DNA of 40,466 nucleotides, taken from assembly GCF_944387805.1 (NCBI RefSeq), contig NZ_CALXGI010000021.1, positions 1 through 40,466 of the forward strand, written 5' to 3'. How positions within the stretch are numbered: the stretch's first letter is position 1; each line of letters begins with the position of its first letter. Source of the DNA: an uncultured Pseudoflavonifractor sp. (GTDB lineage: Bacteria; Bacillota; Clostridia; Oscillospirales; Oscillospiraceae). The position numbers and the translations under genes are program-made. Positions 39,291 through 40,466 of this stretch are shown here, in pieces. The notes beneath the pieces were generated by a model. The model had not been told where the DNA came from and searched no databases. It saw nothing but the letters and a program-made list of their open reading frames with translations.

Positions 39291-40466
39291 TTACACCGAG
39301 TGTTTCACCCGGTCGTGCTCCTCGGCCCGCTTGGCGTTGTTGAAGCGGTCCAGGGTGCCCACCAGGTAGCCGGTGATACGGCGGATGCGCTCAAAGGGCA
39401 CGCCGTCGGCCTCGGTGCGGCCGCAGCCGGGGCACTGGTCGCCGATGATGCCGGAGAAGCCGCACACAGGGTCACGGTCTACCGGGTGGTTCACAGAGCC
39501 GTAGCCGATGCCGCTCTCCTTCATGCAGCGGATGACCTTCTCGAAAGCCTCCAGGTTCTCGGTGGGGTCGCCGTCCATCTCGATGTAGCTGATGTGGCCG
39601 GCGTTGGTGAGGGCGTGGTAGGGCGCCTCGATGCGGATCTTGTCATAGGCGGAGATGGGGTAGTACACAGGCACATGGAAGGAGTTGGTGTAGTACTCCC
39701 GGTCGGTGATGCCCTCCATGACGCCGAAGCGGGCCTTGTCCATCTTCACGAAGCGGCCGGACAGGCCCTCGGCTGGGGTGGCCAGCAGGGAGAAGTTGAG
39801 GCCCCGCTTGTCGCTCTCCGCATCCATGCGGGCCCGCATGTGGGAGATGATCTCCAGGCCCAGCACCTGGGCCTTCTCGCTCTCGCCGTGGTGGACGCCG
39901 ATGAGGGCCTTCAGGGTCTCGGCCAGGCCGATGAAGCCCACGGACAGGGTGCCGTGCTTGAGCACCTCACGGACCTCGTCGTCCCAGTCCAGCTTGTCGC
40001 TGTCCAGCCAGACGCCCTGGCCCATGAGGAAGGGGTAGTTGCGCACGTGCTTGCGGCACTGGATCTCAAACCGCTCCAGCAGCTGGTCCACGCACAGGTC
40101 CATCATCCGGTCCAGGCCCTCGAAGAAGGCGTCCAGGTCCCCCTTGGCCTTGATGGCCAGACGGGGCAGGTTGATGGTGGTGAAGGACAGGTTGCCGCGG
40201 CCGTTGCAGATCTCCCGGCTGGGGTCGTACACGTTGCCGATGACACGGGTACGGCAGCCCATGTAGGCAATCTCGGTCTCGGGCCGCTTGGGATCGTAGT
40301 ACTGGAGGTTGAAGGGCGCGTCGATAAAGCTGAAGTTGGGGAACAGCCGCTTGGCAGAGCAGCGGATGGCCAGCTGGAACAGGTCGTAATTGGGCTCGCC
40401 GGGGTTGTAGTTGACGCCCTCCTTCACCCGGAAGATCTGGATGGGGAAGATGGGGGTCTCGCCGTT
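39291..40466 (-). CDS. nrdD: Anaerobic ribonucleoside-triphosphate reductase, C-terminal part
   Basis: The frame is open to the window edge (it begins NGETPIFPIQIFRVKEG), so 391 C-terminal residues are seen and the N-terminal part lies outside. NrdD reduces ribonucleoside triphosphates to deoxy forms without oxygen, using a glycyl radical made by NrdG. FPNFSFIDAPFN, GCRTRVIGNVYDPSRE and GNLSFTTINLPRLA are family segments. Near the C-terminus are the zinc Cys residues (DPVCGFSG, CPGCGR) and the glycyl radical loop RITGYLVGTLDRFNNAK. The first zinc pair shows only one Cys (DPVC), as in other Firmicutes enzymes I recall. NrdR, at the left end of the window, is the expected regulator. Confidence 0.96.
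   Translation of the reverse strand, partial: NGETPIFPIQIFRVKEGVNYNPGEPNYDLFQLAIRCSAKRLFPNFSFIDAPFNLQYYDPKRPETEIAYMGCRTRVIGNVYDPSREICNGRGNLSFTTINLPRLAIKAKGDLDAFFEGLDRMMDLCVDQLLERFEIQCRKHVRNYPFLMGQGVWLDSDKLDWDDEVREVLKHGTLSVGFIGLAETLKALIGVHHGESEKAQVLGLEIISHMRARMDAESDKRGLNFSLLATPAEGLSGRFVKMDKARFGVMEGITDREYYTNSFHVPVYYPISAYDKIRIEAPYHALTNAGHISYIEMDGDPTENLEAFEKVIRCMKESGIGYGSVNHPVDRDPVCGFSGIIGDQCPGCGRTEADGVPFERIRRITGYLVGTLDRFNNAKRAEEHDRVKHSV

Overview
The window is GC-rich DNA, apart from AT-rich intergenic gaps, and looks like an anaerobic, spore-forming Clostridia. The nearest fit is a gut Oscillospiraceae of the Flavonifractor/Lawsonibacter/Pseudoflavonifractor type. The basis is spmA-spmB, an AbrB/SpoVT-type regulator with a Cys-rich tail, the class III ribonucleotide reductase genes nrdD/nrdG, nrdR, and clostridial families such as DUF4358 lipoproteins and DHHW proteins. 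The genus is an inference; no rRNA is present.

Layout. 1-1280: tRNA-Gln(CUG) with its own promoter, a 49-residue Asn/Gln/Lys-rich protein, and nrdR. 1281-18996: the most unusual part, two divergent operons. The leftward operon (13295 to 1281) encodes an exported von Willebrand A protein with a cytosolic tail, a 1106-residue tubulin/FtsZ-like protein, two unrecognised proteins, a zinc-ribbon GTPase with an atypical P-loop, and a membrane-anchored protein resembling GTPase-associated protein 1 (GAP1). The rightward operon (13679 to 18996) encodes a transglutaminase-like lipoprotein, a His-Me-finger nuclease with a 23-residue repeat tail, a VirD4/TraG-like ATPase, a P-loop-less partner of that ATPase, and a three-helix membrane protein with an acidic tail. 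They diverge around a 383-bp AT-rich region with a good sigma-A promoter and a 12-bp inverted repeat.

19000-24416: a DUF6514-like gene, a DMT/EamA transporter relic, an MBOAT/DHHW/DUF4358 operon that probably acylates a surface polymer, and udk. 24518-33595: an L-arabinose module, with araR plus an aldo/keto reductase leftward and GH2-araB-araA-araD rightward, separated by 779 bp that hold decayed coding sequence. 33662-35284: spmA-spmB and an abrB/spoVT-like gene. 35742-38093: rsmI, a TrmN6-like methyltransferase, a CatA-like acetyltransferase and an XRE regulator in one leftward operon. 38162-40466: an 84-residue orphan with a perfect sigma-A promoter, then nrdG and the 3' part of nrdD, separated by a cluster of stem-loops.

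The 1281-18996 locus is the candidate for an undescribed system. It combines a switch (GTPase, GAP1-like protein, tubulin-like protein), an envelope-facing sensor set (vWA, transglutaminase lipoprotein, membrane proteins) and a possible effector arm (nuclease plus an ATPase pair). GTPase, GAP1, vWA and tubulin-like proteins are known to recur together in predicted bacterial conflict systems. That the two operons form one unit is my inference from adjacency, divergence and shared themes.
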